64,000 nucleotides of DNA from Glandiceps talaboti (Eukaryota; Hemichordata; Enteropneusta; Spengelidae): contig NC_135555.1 of assembly GCF_964340395.1 (NCBI RefSeq), positions 2,545,001-2,609,000 on the forward strand, written 5' to 3'. Below the pieces are notes generated by a model, which worked only from the letters and a program-made list of their open reading frames with translations, was not told the DNA's origin and ran no database searches. The translations under genes were made by a program, and so were the position numbers. Positions within the stretch are counted from its first letter, which is position 1, and the number at the start of each line of letters is the position of its first letter. Positions 52,545 through 63,887 of this stretch are shown piece after piece.

Positions 52545-52935
52545 ATGTCTATGTCCATCATGAAATCTAGATATGTCCATGTCCATCATGAAATCTAGAT
52601 ATGTCTACTTCCATCATGAAATCTAGATATGTCTACTTCCATCATGAAATCTAGATATGTCTATGGCCATCATGAAATCTAGATATGTCTACCTCCATCA
52701 TGAAATCTAGATATGTCTACCTCCATCATGAAATCTAGATATGTCTATGGCCATCATGAAATCTAGATATGTCTATGTCCATCATGAAATCTAGATATGT
52801 CTACCTCCATCATGAAATCTAGATATGTCTATGGCCATCATGAAATCTAGATATGTCTATGTCCATCATGAAATCTAGATATGTCTACTTCCATCATGAA
52901 ATCTAGATATGTTTATGGCCATCATGAAATCTATC
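52545..52935. repeat. 28-bp minisatellite, about 14 units
   Basis: Units of 28 bp sharing CCATCATGAAATCTAGATAT. They vary at the CTATG/CTACC/CTACT positions in an alternating order, so subtypes can be typed. Confidence 0.96.
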
Positions 52936-53576
52936 CCTACTTGTGAACCAACTTGGTTCTAGTCATATGATAACACTATTTACATGCACGTCATCTCTCA
53001 GCGGGTATATTAATAAGAATTTGTGCTGTCTTTCTGTCTCTAATAGCACGTAAAATAACGTAAATGACAATTACAGTCGGAAGGAAAGGTCAGTGATAAA
53101 ATTTGAGACACAAACTCATTCATCAAAAGTCTATCAGCTAATTGTGGAAATATAAAACGCTGTAGTCGTGACTCTCCCACACTGAAGACAAATACTATGT
53201 TTTCCTAGGCATGACTAATTAGTGATGAAGAAATGAAATACTAGTATCAGCTATTGAACCAAAACTGATGATATACATGTAATATTAATTAGATAAAAGA
53301 AATTCTGGTTGCCAGGGACAACGGTGCACGAAGTTTACGTGAAAGGAGGGAATGTGTACGTGTTCCAGCAGTAATCATATCAATGCTATAGATCACTTTC
53401 ACCTTCAAAACATAGCCAATAATAGCAACACCAATATTGAGACTCAAGGTAAAATATATAAAAATTAATGAGTACTATTGTATGACTACTACAATGTGGA
53501 ATTAATTGATGTCATCAAGGTGACTTGACATAAAACAGAAAGATGTCTCCTATTGTCTATTACATCATTCCGACCA

Positions 53577-53630
53577 TATTTTGTGTATCCCTAGAGGGAG
53601 GTATTTTGTGTATCCCTAGAGGGAGGTATT
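53577..53630. repeat. 25-bp perfect duplication
   Basis: Two identical head-to-tail units containing GTGTATCCCTAGAGGGAGG; each holds the palindrome CCCTAGAGGG with one unpaired base. Confidence 0.9.
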
Positions 53631-53740
53631 CACATGTCATTTAAGAGGTGAGCAATGCCATCTAAATTTTTACTGTGCTGTACATAGTTAGATTCCTGAC
53701 AACAGTGAGGACCTTAGTCTGCTAAAGTCTATAGTTAAAT

Positions 53741-53889
53741 AATAACACATGCCAGTGAGGGCAATATCACAATTTGGTACCTGCACAAGGGTTGGCACTC
53801 TTTACCAAAATTTTGATGAAATCTTGGTAAAGAGTGCCAGCCCGAGAGCAGGCATTAAATTGTGATATTTCCCGAGTGCATGTGTTATT
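53741..53889. mobile_element. Fold-back element with nested hairpin
   Basis: The outer arm AATAACACATGCCAGTGAGG pairs with the end CCGAGTGCATGTGTTATT. Within it, TTGGCACTCTTTACCAA pairs with TTGGTAAAGAGTGCCA. Total about 149 bp, no ORF. Confidence 0.75.
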
Positions 53890-54792
53890 AATTTTATTAC
53901 ACCATCCACTCATCATTCGTCTAATCATTCACATAGCTACTCTTCATTCATCATCATTCGTCATCGATAGAAAAGTTTCTCTTTCAAGGTGCATTTCCAA
54001 AGTGTACTTGCAGTTAAGCATCAAATACGGACATGGCATGCATTATTTGTAGGAGCTCAAGTGCCCCACAGCTAATCTGTAATTGTATTTATTCAAATTT
54101 CTGCAAGAAATAAGCTTGTGTGACTTACTGTAGTTAATTTGCCATCTCGAGTGCGTAAAACTGGAAAACATGCGCAGAATAGATGTGCAACAGTCAAAAT
54201 AAATCCAGCAAGCAATAGTGCCAGGCATTAGTCTGTGCAAGCGTGGGCAATAGTCTATTTAAAGTAGGTCATGTCATTCAATTCTGACCAATGACAGCTT
54301 GTGTAAGAAGGTCAGTGTAATAATCTCCAATACATTCAATGGTTTTGTTGAAATGTTGAAGCCCTGGTAAAACAGGGTATGGGGTGCCATGTTCTTGCTA
54401 ATTGAAGCTTATTGAGAGGGGACCGTGGGAGGGGAGAAGAGGGTAATATGGCAAATTTAGAATGTTCATTTTATTGACTATTTTTGAAAAAGCTTTAGTT
54501 CAACTTAAAGGAAATAGTAGACATCTTGTATACTTTATATATTCCAAAACATTCAGTCTTTCTTTGCCAAGAGAACAGGGCAGGTAAATTTAGTTTCTGT
54601 ATATTTGTTGAAGGTTGTAGAACCCTGATAGCAAGGCAGAGGGTGGCTGGCAAAGTCCTTCCTTTACAGTCATTCTGATGGCGTATTCCAGAAATCTGCT
54701 TTCCATTGGCTTGTAGTAGTTATAAACTCAGTGCGTAAATAATTCACTTGATGTAGACCTTCACACCTATTAAAGTTGACGTAGAATACAAC

Positions 54793-54954
54793 CAAAAATG
54801 TTGTTTCCTTGCTCTGGAATCATATCTTGTATAAGTTCTGAACTCTGACCTCTTCATCAACTTGGGTATGAAACTCTACATCAAGTAAATTACTCAACCT
54901 CTGAGTTCAGACTTATATAAGATAATATGATTCTGGAGCAAGGAAACATTTTTG
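54793..54954. mobile_element. Fold-back (MITE-like) element
   Basis: Arms of about 55 bp, AAAAATGTTGTTTCCTTGCT against AGCAAGGAAACATTTTT, extend through AATCATAT and a TATAAGT..TGAACTC segment. An outer CTTGATGTAGA / CTACATCAAG pair nests oddly across the left boundary. Confidence 0.75.
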
Positions 54955-55314
54955 TAGCTTTGCATTGGTATTTCAAGTACTAGGTTATCTTGTAATATTA
55001 GGGTTTTCTTTCAAGAATATTACAAATTCATCTTTCTTGCTAGAATTTTGACAACATTGTCTTTGACTATTTCAATTTAAATCAGAAATGTAGTACACGT
55101 ACATGAAAAGTTTCTCTATCACAGAGGGACTGTGGTACATGTATATCTTTGTCACTATGTACTCTTCAATGAGTCAGGACATCCCCATAGTATTCATTGG
55201 ATACAGATAACATTAGCTATCTCAAATGAGTTCCTTGTAAACTCCCTTATGGCTGTCATTATCAGTACTTTCATGCCTTCACAGTCCAGATTTAAGGAAT
55301 GTTAATCTACATAT

Positions 55315-55540
55315 AAATAGCATATGATCCCTATATTTGGACAATGTTTATTGCATACATTTACATATGATTCCTATATTTGGACAATGCTTATTGCAAC
55401 ATTTACATATAATTAGCATATGATCCCTATATTTGGACAATGTTTATTGCATACATTTACATATGATCCCTATATTTGGACAATGCTTATTGCATACATT
55501 TACATATAATTAGCATATCATTGATATATTTGGACAAAGT
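55315..55540. repeat. Degenerate ~50-bp tandem repeat
   Basis: About five units built on CCTATATTTGGACAATG, TTATTGCATACATTTACAT and sometimes AATTAGCATATGAT. Unit length varies because that last block is optional. Confidence 0.85.
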
Positions 55541-56077
55541 TAATTGCATAAATTTATATAAAATTGTCTATACTAAAAATGCACTACTGAGGGCTTTTAA
55601 TAGTCTCTCTCAGCTGAATATTTGATGAAATGTTATTTATAACTTCTCCTATTTGTGGAATTTTTACTCAGAATAAGGTCACTTTTCACCACATACCTTT
55701 GTACATAAAAAGTATACTGGTATGTATTCACAACCCTTCTAATGATACCATAATTTTTAAGTCTCTGCAAAATGTAAATATAATACAGCTCATTTTTATT
55801 TATTGACTATTTCTTATTCTTTCAATGAGGCCATCTTTATCGTACAAGAAGACAATTTGTACTAGAAGCTGGCTACTATTGATAGAAGTGTACATCTTGA
55901 CATAAATTCCATGGTTTCAATTCTACATCGTTTGATTATCGGTACTCCTAGTTCATACAATTTTTCTAGCAATGAACCCATTTCCTCCATAAAGTAAACT
56001 GTACTAAAAGCTTGTCACAATTGATGGCAGTAAGTCTTGATACAAATTCCCTGGTTTCCATTATCTTTGATTACTCC

Positions 56078-56274
56078 TCACAGTTTTTCTCGCAGTGATG
56101 TCACTTTCTCCATAAAGTGTTTGACCCTTGAGAGATCTACATCATTTTCCCATGATCCTTTGTGCTTAAAGTGAGATCCAATGATAAGTGCATTGGCTGG
56201 CATATACTGCTCTACATTATCAATGGTGACCCCAGAACCAATTAACACTGGTATTGTCACTGCTTTTTGTACAT
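56078..56274 (-). CDS. BtpA-family protein, terminal exon only
   Basis: The last 64 codons of a BtpA-family protein (animal members are annotated as F13E9.13-like, mitochondrial; TIM-barrel fold related to cyanobacterial BtpA). The exon begins after TTTACAG at 56275 and ends with TGA at 56078-56080. Diagnostic sequence: V-T-I-P-V-L-I-G-S-G-V-T-I-D-N-V-E-Q-Y, then A-N-A-L-I-I-G-S-H-F-K-H-K-G-S-W, then R-V-K-H-F-M-E-K-V. This is the conserved phosphate-binding-type end of the barrel. Earlier exons would lie at higher coordinates on the minus strand; I found none up to 64000, so intron lengths are large or the exons are beyond the window. Biochemical role in animals unknown. Confidence 0.85.
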
Positions 56275-56408
56275 CTGTAAATGGAACAAAAATAATAAAA
56301 TTATAGTATTGAATATTTGATTTTCATTTACGATATTTCACATATCTCACTATTAAAAGCCCCCTTTCTGCTGCAATGCATGGTGTCCCAGAAATCAACA
56401 TTATCTGT

Positions 56409-56505
56409 CTGTCAGCCTATGCCTGTCTGCATATCTGTCACCGTCTGCCTGTTTGCTTGTTTGTCTGTCTGTCTCTGTCTGTCTGTCTGTCTCTCTCTCT
56501 GTCTC
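56409..56505. repeat. Degenerate (CTGT)n tract
   Basis: About 100 bp of imperfect CTGT/CTGC/CTCT repeats, more decayed than other tetranucleotide arrays here. Confidence 0.85.
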
Positions 56506-57081
56506 ACACTCTCATCTCCTATTGAACCAGTCCCTCCAATTTGACTGTCTATGATTGAACTAAATCAAACTTAGCAACCTATTATTTTCAATATAAATAA
56601 AATTCCTTGACAAGAAAGAATTATGTATGGTACTTGATTTCTGTGCCTAGAGTTTCGCTTGCAGCTATTCTGTACATTATAAATCTTTAATATCAATGGT
56701 ATTATTTATGTGGATTATTTTCTACATATTAGAACCATTTATCATACTACTCCATGACCTATAATTTAGATTGTGTGTGATATCTTTTCTCTTAAAGGTC
56801 ATGACCTCTGGAAAGTTTGTTGTACTTTCTCACATTCTTGCTAATAAAATGACCGTCCACTCTTTTCTCATAAAATGTCAAGTGTATAAAATGTAGTATT
56901 TTGTGTATTAAGTTACACAAGACTTGCAAGTTTGCCAGTGAAATTGTTGTCACAACATTCCCAAATTATCTGAATATCTATAGGTTTGTAGTAAAATTGC
57001 ACTGCTGAGAAATCTAGGAACTTCTGGTACAGTGCTATGCCAACAGTTCAGAGGTCAGCCCAAAACTGAGAGACTTATCTT

Positions 57082-57122
57082 GTAACTATCTCAAGAAGGT
57101 ACTAGCTTCTTGAGATAGTAAC
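57082..57122. repeat. 17-bp-arm hairpin
   Basis: GTAACTATCTCAAGAAG, a 7-nt loop, then CTTCTTGAGATAGTAAC; one mismatch. Could form a stable stem in DNA or RNA. Confidence 0.8.
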
Positions 57123-57767
57123 AATGAGGCAAGTATCTGGACTAACAGTTCTGGAGTTTACCAGTATGAAGTGTATGGACTAAAAGCTATTTCAACAAGC
57201 TAAAAGCTTACAGAAACTGTTTCAGAAACTGGGTCAAAATCAAAATTTGCTGGTAGTACTCTGTCCGTCTCATCCAAGCAAAATTTACAAGTTATGTATT
57301 GTTACAAAACAGAAGGTAAAACTTAAACTGTGCTTGTCTAAATTTCATCTTTCTTTTGCGTTCTCCAATAAAGCTATTTTTCCAACTCTTAGTTAGTACA
57401 TAAATTTAATGTCTATACAAGTACGGTGACCACAAGTTCACATCACTCATTCTGACAGGCAGATAGAATGAATTCTATACATTTTAAACCTGTACTAGCT
57501 GTAACTGTAGAATTATTTTTTAGATCAGACAACCAACAATAATTAATTCATTGAAAAATTGTTAAAATACCAATAATTAGACATTTTTCATGTCAATTAC
57601 AGGTCTATTATATCTATAAGTAGTATAGTAAGTTAACTGAAGTCGTGATTCATTGGGGTGCTGATTTTTGGGTGCGGACCCAAAACTCACTATCATTGGA
57701 TATATTGCGGCACCAGAATGTGTACTGCTACACAAATATGTTTACTGAAAGGTGATTTAATACTGTT

Positions 57768-58234
57768 CAGGGTGTACAGGGTGTACAGGGTGTGCAGGGT
57801 GTTCAGGGTGTACAGGGTGTACAGGGTGTTCAGGGTGTGCAGGGTGTGCAGGGTGTGCAGGGTGTGCAGGGTGTGCAGGGTGTACAGGGTGTGCAGGGTG
57901 TGCAAGGTGTGCAGGGTGTACAGGGTGTGCAGGGTGTGCAGGGTGTACAGGGTGTTCAGGGTGTACAGGGTGTTCAGGGTGTTCAGGGTGTACAGGGTGT
58001 ACAGGGTGTGCAGGGTGTGTGTGCAGGGTGTACAGGGTGTACAGGGTGTTCAGGGCCGGTGTACAGGGTGTTCAGGGTGTACAGGGTGTACAGGGTGTAC
58101 AGGGTGTGCAGGGTGTGCAGGGTGTGCAGGGTGTACAGGGTGTACAGGGTGTTCAGGGTGTGCAGGGTGTGCAGGGTGTACAGGGTGTGCAGGGTGTGCA
58201 GGGTGTGCAGGTGTACAGGGTGTACAGGGTGTAC
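57768..58234. repeat. 9-bp minisatellite, about 51 units
   Basis: CAGGGTGTA / CAGGGTGTG / CAGGGTGTT units. G-triplets occur every 9 bp on the plus strand. All three plus frames are open through most of the array since the unit lacks stops, giving periodic Val-Gln-Gly, Gly-Cys-Thr and Tyr-Arg-Val strings; no evidence of expression. Confidence 0.97.
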
Positions 58235-60200
58235 AATATTATAATAAAGTTATTATATCAAACAAAACAGTTTCAAGAAATATTCCAGTTGTGCAGCTCT
58301 AAATAATTATTTGATGCAAAACACAGATGAAAAAACACATTCTAGTTGAGTCTGAATTATGACGAAATGGTAGGAATTTGACAGTAAAGAACATGGTGAC
58401 GTACTTGGTGGTCAGTCTACTTAATTTTTAAAATAACTTGATTAGATATGACCTCAAAAAGTTATTTGTTATGATAACATGTTTATGATATACTTCTCAT
58501 AAATTGTTATTTTCAAGTCTACTAAAGTGTAAATAAAAGTATTTGTAAATAATATCATCGTAAACAATACATTTCCAACCAAAATATTTCAAGGAGACTG
58601 AGCTCCTCGTCATTGGTAGGTCTTCAGTTCTATCACATTATAAATACTGAGCACAGCAGCAATTGTCATGTAAAATCACGCTCTTGTCTGGTCTTGTCTT
58701 GTCTTGTCATTGTACATGATAAGATTATTTATTGACAGAACCTAAGTGTAAAGTTGTAAAAGTATTTATGTAAAAATATCAATGTAAATTTGTATCATCT
58801 TCCCTATATAAATCATGCAGTCAAAGAATGAAAAGTTAATATTTTTGTTTTCGACAAACAATTGAAAAATATGCATGTGAACTACCAAGGAATAGCTTGT
58901 GTAACATTTATTTATTTTTACAAAATTCATAAGTCTAAACGGTAGAAATTGAAATAAATCAGATATAGAACTGTTTGTGTTTGAAAATCTTGAATGGGAA
59001 TTCTCAACGGAGTAATATTGAGAACAGTATATCTAGGGATTAATTCTACCATTTATCAGTAGATGAAATGTGACTATTATTGTAACTGAAAATATTCCCC
59101 AATGTGGTGTTCCGATAATAGCACTGTTACACTGATGACTTATTGGCATGTACAGATAACCCAATATTGGTTTAAATGACAGAACAAAATTTATATCAAA
59201 ACTGAATATGATCAGCCTGTACTCAGCAGGACTGCCGTGTTTTCAATTTCCTTGCACAGTGGCTATTAATAAAGATAACCTAACACTGATGATACTGTAA
59301 CTAATGAACAAATTGCTATGGTAACCTTCATGACAACTCCCCAAAAAAATCCAGTCACATTTTTTATAAATTTTGTAAATTTTCAAATTCATCTTGGACA
59401 AAATCAGCACAGATTTGTTCATTTACTAAATATCTAATAAACATTTCCAAAAAAATGTCTATATTTTGTTGAAAAATGGCTTTTTCTTGTACATGTGAAA
59501 AACTGTTTGGGATAATGAAAAGTAAACACTACTTTAAACAAGTAAAATCATTATAGTACAAATTGAGAGTATTTTGTTCGACTAAGTTGTCGTAGTACAC
59601 AGTATGTCATCTTTTTAATGAGATTTGACATTTGACCTAAGGTCATTGAGGTCATGTTGTGGATACTGGGTGTTGTAATAAGAGTATACAACCACACTAT
59701 GTCACTCACAGTGACAACTTTCAGTTGTTAGTTTGAAATGTAACAAATGGCGTGATGGAAGAATGGAACAAAGAAATCACATTTATAGTAAATACTCTAA
59801 AATTAACATTGTTATTTTCACTGTCACACTGTATTTATTGATGCATATTGATCCTCCCTTGATGGTACTGGGTAATGGAAATAATTCTCAATGTCATTGT
59901 AACCCTGTCTGTGAGATTCTGTCATAGTAAAGTTATATTTTTGGGACACATCAAACATTCTTTACCAATCAATCGATCAACCAATCAATCAATTAATAAT
60001 TAATAAAATTGAAAAAGTGACAATGATCTGTCCAACGGTACTGTACAGTGAATCCACACTTGAAACCGTCTTACATAGGTATGTCTTCAGTTTGATAACA
60101 CAACAAAGATCAGAGATGGAAGTATTTAGTCACAATGAAATGTCAGCTTCTAAAATACATCATTTTGATCAAAAACTATTTTACTTGACAACACTTTTAT

Positions 60201-60554
60201 TTAAAGTGGCCATATGGATGAGAATTTGGTATTTATTTTGGATTTTTATTTGATAAAACAGCCTCACTATGTTTTTCTACTTGAAAAAATAATGTGAAAT
60301 AACATATACCAAGTCCATGTTCACATCTCAATAAATGGCAAAACATTGAACAATGTGTAAAATATTTGTAATTGTACGTACAATAACAAACTTTTTACAC
60401 TTTGTGCATCTTTTTGCAATGTATTGAGTTATGAACATGGACTTGGTATATGTTCTTTTGCATTATTTTTTCAAGTAGAAAAACATAGTGAAGCTGTTTT
60501 ATCAAATAAAAATCCAAAATAAATACCAAATTCTCATCCATATGGCCACTTTAA
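60201..60554. mobile_element. Long fold-back (MITE-like) element, about 354 bp
   Basis: Terminal inverted repeats over 100 bp long, beginning TTAAAGTGGCCATATGGATG and ending CATCCATATGGCCACTTTAA, about 97% matched through TTTATTTTGGATTTTTATTT and CTATGTTTTTCTACTTGAAA. The high arm identity suggests a young element. TTAA at both ends would fit a TTAA-type (piggyBac-like) target preference. Confidence 0.88.
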
Positions 60555-60979
60555 CAGTCATACTGTTCATGTATGACATACCAGATAGCTGGATCTGATG
60601 TAATATAACTGACTGGACATCAAAATAAATAGTACAAATTCTCTTTATAAGGATTGAAATCATGATTGAGTTACATTGTAATATCGTGTAGTTTTAGACT
60701 TTCACTTTTGTATCATTTTCACAAATTCATATCGCTAGACACATTAAGTAAAAAGTATTTTGCACCGCCATCTTTTCCTTTAAATAACTTAATATCAAGG
60801 TTTCATTACCAACTATATTACTGCTAATTACATTTATTTAGTCCTACATTGAGTTCTAATTTAACATCAAATACCCTTTGACCAGACAACATGGCTATAT
60901 TTTAGGGTCCATTTGTGGAAATTACTATGTTATTAGAGAATATTTGGTACCTGCACTAGCATGTCACTTTGACAAATGG

Positions 60980-61335
60980 TACAGGGTTAAAATAGAACAA
61001 GGTTGCCTTATTCTCAGTACCTGTAATAACATTTTATCTCATGCTAGAGGGTCAAAATAGAACTAGGTTGACTCATTCTCAGTATCAACCATTTTACCTC
61101 AAACCTAGAGGGTCAGAATAGAAAAAGCAGGTTGACTCATTCTCAGCTTCTGTAATAACATTTTACTTCATGCTAGAGGGTCAAAATAGAACAAGGTTGC
61201 CTTATTCTCAGTACCTGTAATAACATTTTAACTCATGCTAGAGGGTCAGAATAGACCAAGAAGGTTGACTCATTTTCAGTATCAACAATACCATTTTACC
61301 TCATACTTAGAGGGTCAAAATAGAATGAAACGGTT
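60980..61335. repeat. ~75-bp degenerate tandem repeat, about 5 units
   Basis: Units contain AGAGGGTCAAAATAGAA, TTGACTCATTCTCAGTA and AATAACATTTTA. Diverged, with internal indels. Confidence 0.85.
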
Positions 61336-62499
61336 GACTTATTCCCATGCATTCCTATAGTATGCATATATATTGGAATGGTAGTCACAGTATCCACCAA
61401 AATATCAAATGATTGTCATTTTTATGATGCTCCTAGGTGGTCAAATTCTATTTTGAGTATTAATCAAGAACGGTAATTTAGTGCTGATGCCTGGGATTGG
61501 ATGACCTTTGACCTCAATTATCACTGTTATTTTTCTCGGTGGCTTTAAGCCGGAGACTTGTCATTGTTTGTGTTTTTTTTTATTTCAATAGCGGCTCATT
61601 AGATTTGAAAATGAAAAACAAGTCTGTGGGTGAATCAAGTCTATACAGTCATTATTCAAATTATTACCTAACTATCAAATGCATGCATGTAGCCATTCTA
61701 AATTTAATTTACTAATTAACCAATTATGTATTCAAATTCATTGTCATTAGGGTTACCATTGGGAGTATATTTATAGATGTGGACAACATTTTTGTTAATT
61801 TGAAATGGTTGTTAAACTCTTGTTTCAACAGTTTTGATTAAAATTTCTTGGAACAAGAAAGTGACTGTACAGACATTTGTGAATTTGATGTGGACAAAAC
61901 AGTTACCAGTAACAATTTCATGCATACTATTCTCAAACATAATGTTGTATCTCACACAGAGTAAGCTCCTCCTATGTCATTATTAATGAAGGTTGGCATT
62001 GTGGTGAGACTATACCCCAGGGTTTAATTAACTTGCATTTACTAATTAGGAGAAGGTCTACAACAAATAAATTAACAGAGCAGTTGGAGTACTGCATGTA
62101 CTGGTTATATTTAACCTGCAACAAATAAATACATGACTGTAGCTAACGACATGTCTAGACATGCAGTATACTAATTACATGTATGTATCGTTAGAGTTAT
62201 ATATGCTGGCTAAATTTACCATTACATTTTATTCTAATTTCATTCCATGAACAAGTTACATTTTCTAAAAAATGCAACACGATTGCAATTTTTTTTATGG
62301 TGTTTTTGTTTTGTTTTAAAAAGTAGTACCCTCAAAAAGGTCTTTCAATTGTGATGAATAAAACAGTATAAATTTCAATAGCAGAAAATAGTTTTAACCT
62401 TCTCATCGATATGAGCTAAAACAAATACATTTTTATATATTTGTTTATATTCGTCATGAAAATCAATTTCATATCTCTGTAAGTCCTGACAATACTATG

Positions 62500-62688
62500 A
62501 CAGAACCCCATCATGCGCGAGTGCAAGTTTGGCATACTTAGGGTATTTGCATGAGTGATCGCAGTGTTCTCTGCATCCATACTTTCACAAGCGTGGTGAG
62601 TGAAAGTGCAGCAGAAAGCACTGCAAGCATGAGTGCAAATACCCCTGAGTACCAACACTGGGACTCATGCGGCATGGGGTTCTGTTAT
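62500..62688. mobile_element. Fold-back (MITE-like) element
   Basis: ACAGAACCCCATCATGCG on the left pairs with GCATGGGGTTCTGT on the right. Inner GGTATTTGCATGAGTG pairs with CATGAGTGCAAATACC. The arms are imperfect and GC-richer than flanking DNA. No coding capacity. Confidence 0.8.
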
Positions 62689-63045
62689 TATGTGTGTTTA
62701 TCTGAAATGGCAAATTTCCATAAAAATCATACAACATGATCATGTCATTTAGTGTGTAGTGTATGATCATGTCCTCATTTGCATATCATTTGCATGCAGG
62801 TATGCAGTAATGTTTTCGGTATTGCACTGCAGTGAAAATACCAGTAGTATGCGCACACACCAGTGCAAGTCTCTGGTACATATGGGTAATAATAAAGCAA
62901 ACCTATGCCAATTATTAAAGTTGAACAGAATAGTTTAACAATGTGATCATATTTTCAGCCAAGAAAGAGCTCAGAGCTCTTAAAAAGTATAAATTACGGT
63001 TTGTGATAAGGGCTATCTACTGCAATATTTATCCTCTTTCATCCA

Positions 63046-63242
63046 TTACACTTCATACCATATATGGTATCTCATCTATTATACTTCATACCATATATGG
63101 TATCTCATCCATTATACTTCATACCATATATGGTATCTCATCCATTATACTTCATACCATATATGGTATTTCAACCATTATACTTCATACCATATATGGT
63201 ATCTCATCCATTATACTTCATACCATATATGGTATCTCATTC
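63046..63242. repeat. 33-bp tandem repeat with internal palindrome, 6 units
   Basis: Six near-identical 33-bp units, each carrying the perfect 16-bp palindrome ATACCATATATGGTAT followed by CTCATCCATTATACTTC. The 33-bp period keeps two frames open by chance. Confidence 0.95.
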
Positions 63243-63353
63243 TTTTCTTTCTTTTTTTAAATCATGGATCTCACTCTATTATCCAAATTTGAGTAAAAAT
63301 AAAGAAGATAATTATTGTTCATTACAAGTAACAACTATGTACAGATATTATAT

Positions 63354-63485
63354 AAATGTTAGGTACATTGGTCACAGTACATAAATTTTACTGAGAAATG
63401 ACGCCGTATGATTCATTGGTAAATGTTAGGTACACTGGCCACAGTACATGAATTTTACTGTGAAATGACGCCGTATGATTCATTG
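63354..63485. repeat. 67-bp tandem duplication
   Basis: Two head-to-tail units starting AAATGTTAGGTACA and ending CGCCGTATGATTCATTG, with a handful of differences. Confidence 0.93.
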
Positions 63486-63887
63486 TCAATTTTACAGTAT
63501 TACCATATCACTTTCCATTTGTGAAAAAATATCATCATACATGTCATTGTACTTCATACCACAATGATAAATTTGTAATATTTCCCTGAACACCAATCAT
63601 TATTGTTGTCTTTTATCACATATCATAATACTGAAAGGAAATGCTTGACAGGTCCTCAATTGGGATGTATCACTTGGAGTGGGGTTAAGGTCATGTGAGG
63701 CATTTATAAGGGGTGACATCAGTTTGTGTATGATGTATCTGTGATAAACCATATTAGACATTGTATTTGACAACTTGCTTTGAAGGAATATTTTTAGACT
63801 GAAAGACTGTTTCTAGGTATCACTTTGAGGTAACTGATGGATAGCTGGATAGTAAACCATACTCATATCAAGACAAACTTGAATGTA

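Larger units (their letters stand above)
45947..56077. other. Gene-poor region after TP53INP
   Basis: 10 kb of AT-rich DNA with no supported exon. It begins with the 3' UTR of the TP53INP homologue. Holds a 76-bp duplication, a 28-bp minisatellite, three fold-back elements and a 50-bp-class repeat, listed separately. Short open frames here have no splice, codon or family support. Confidence 0.6.

Noticed and set aside
57685-57712. THYHWIY-like codons resembling sequence before the GT4 copy 1 catalytic exon
   Set aside because: The resemblance is to intronic bases of copy 1 and is only about 20 nt; likely chance.
57658-58306. Overlapping frames rich in VQG, GCT or YRV repeats
   Set aside because: All three plus frames are open over the 9-bp minisatellite, which is a repeat artefact.
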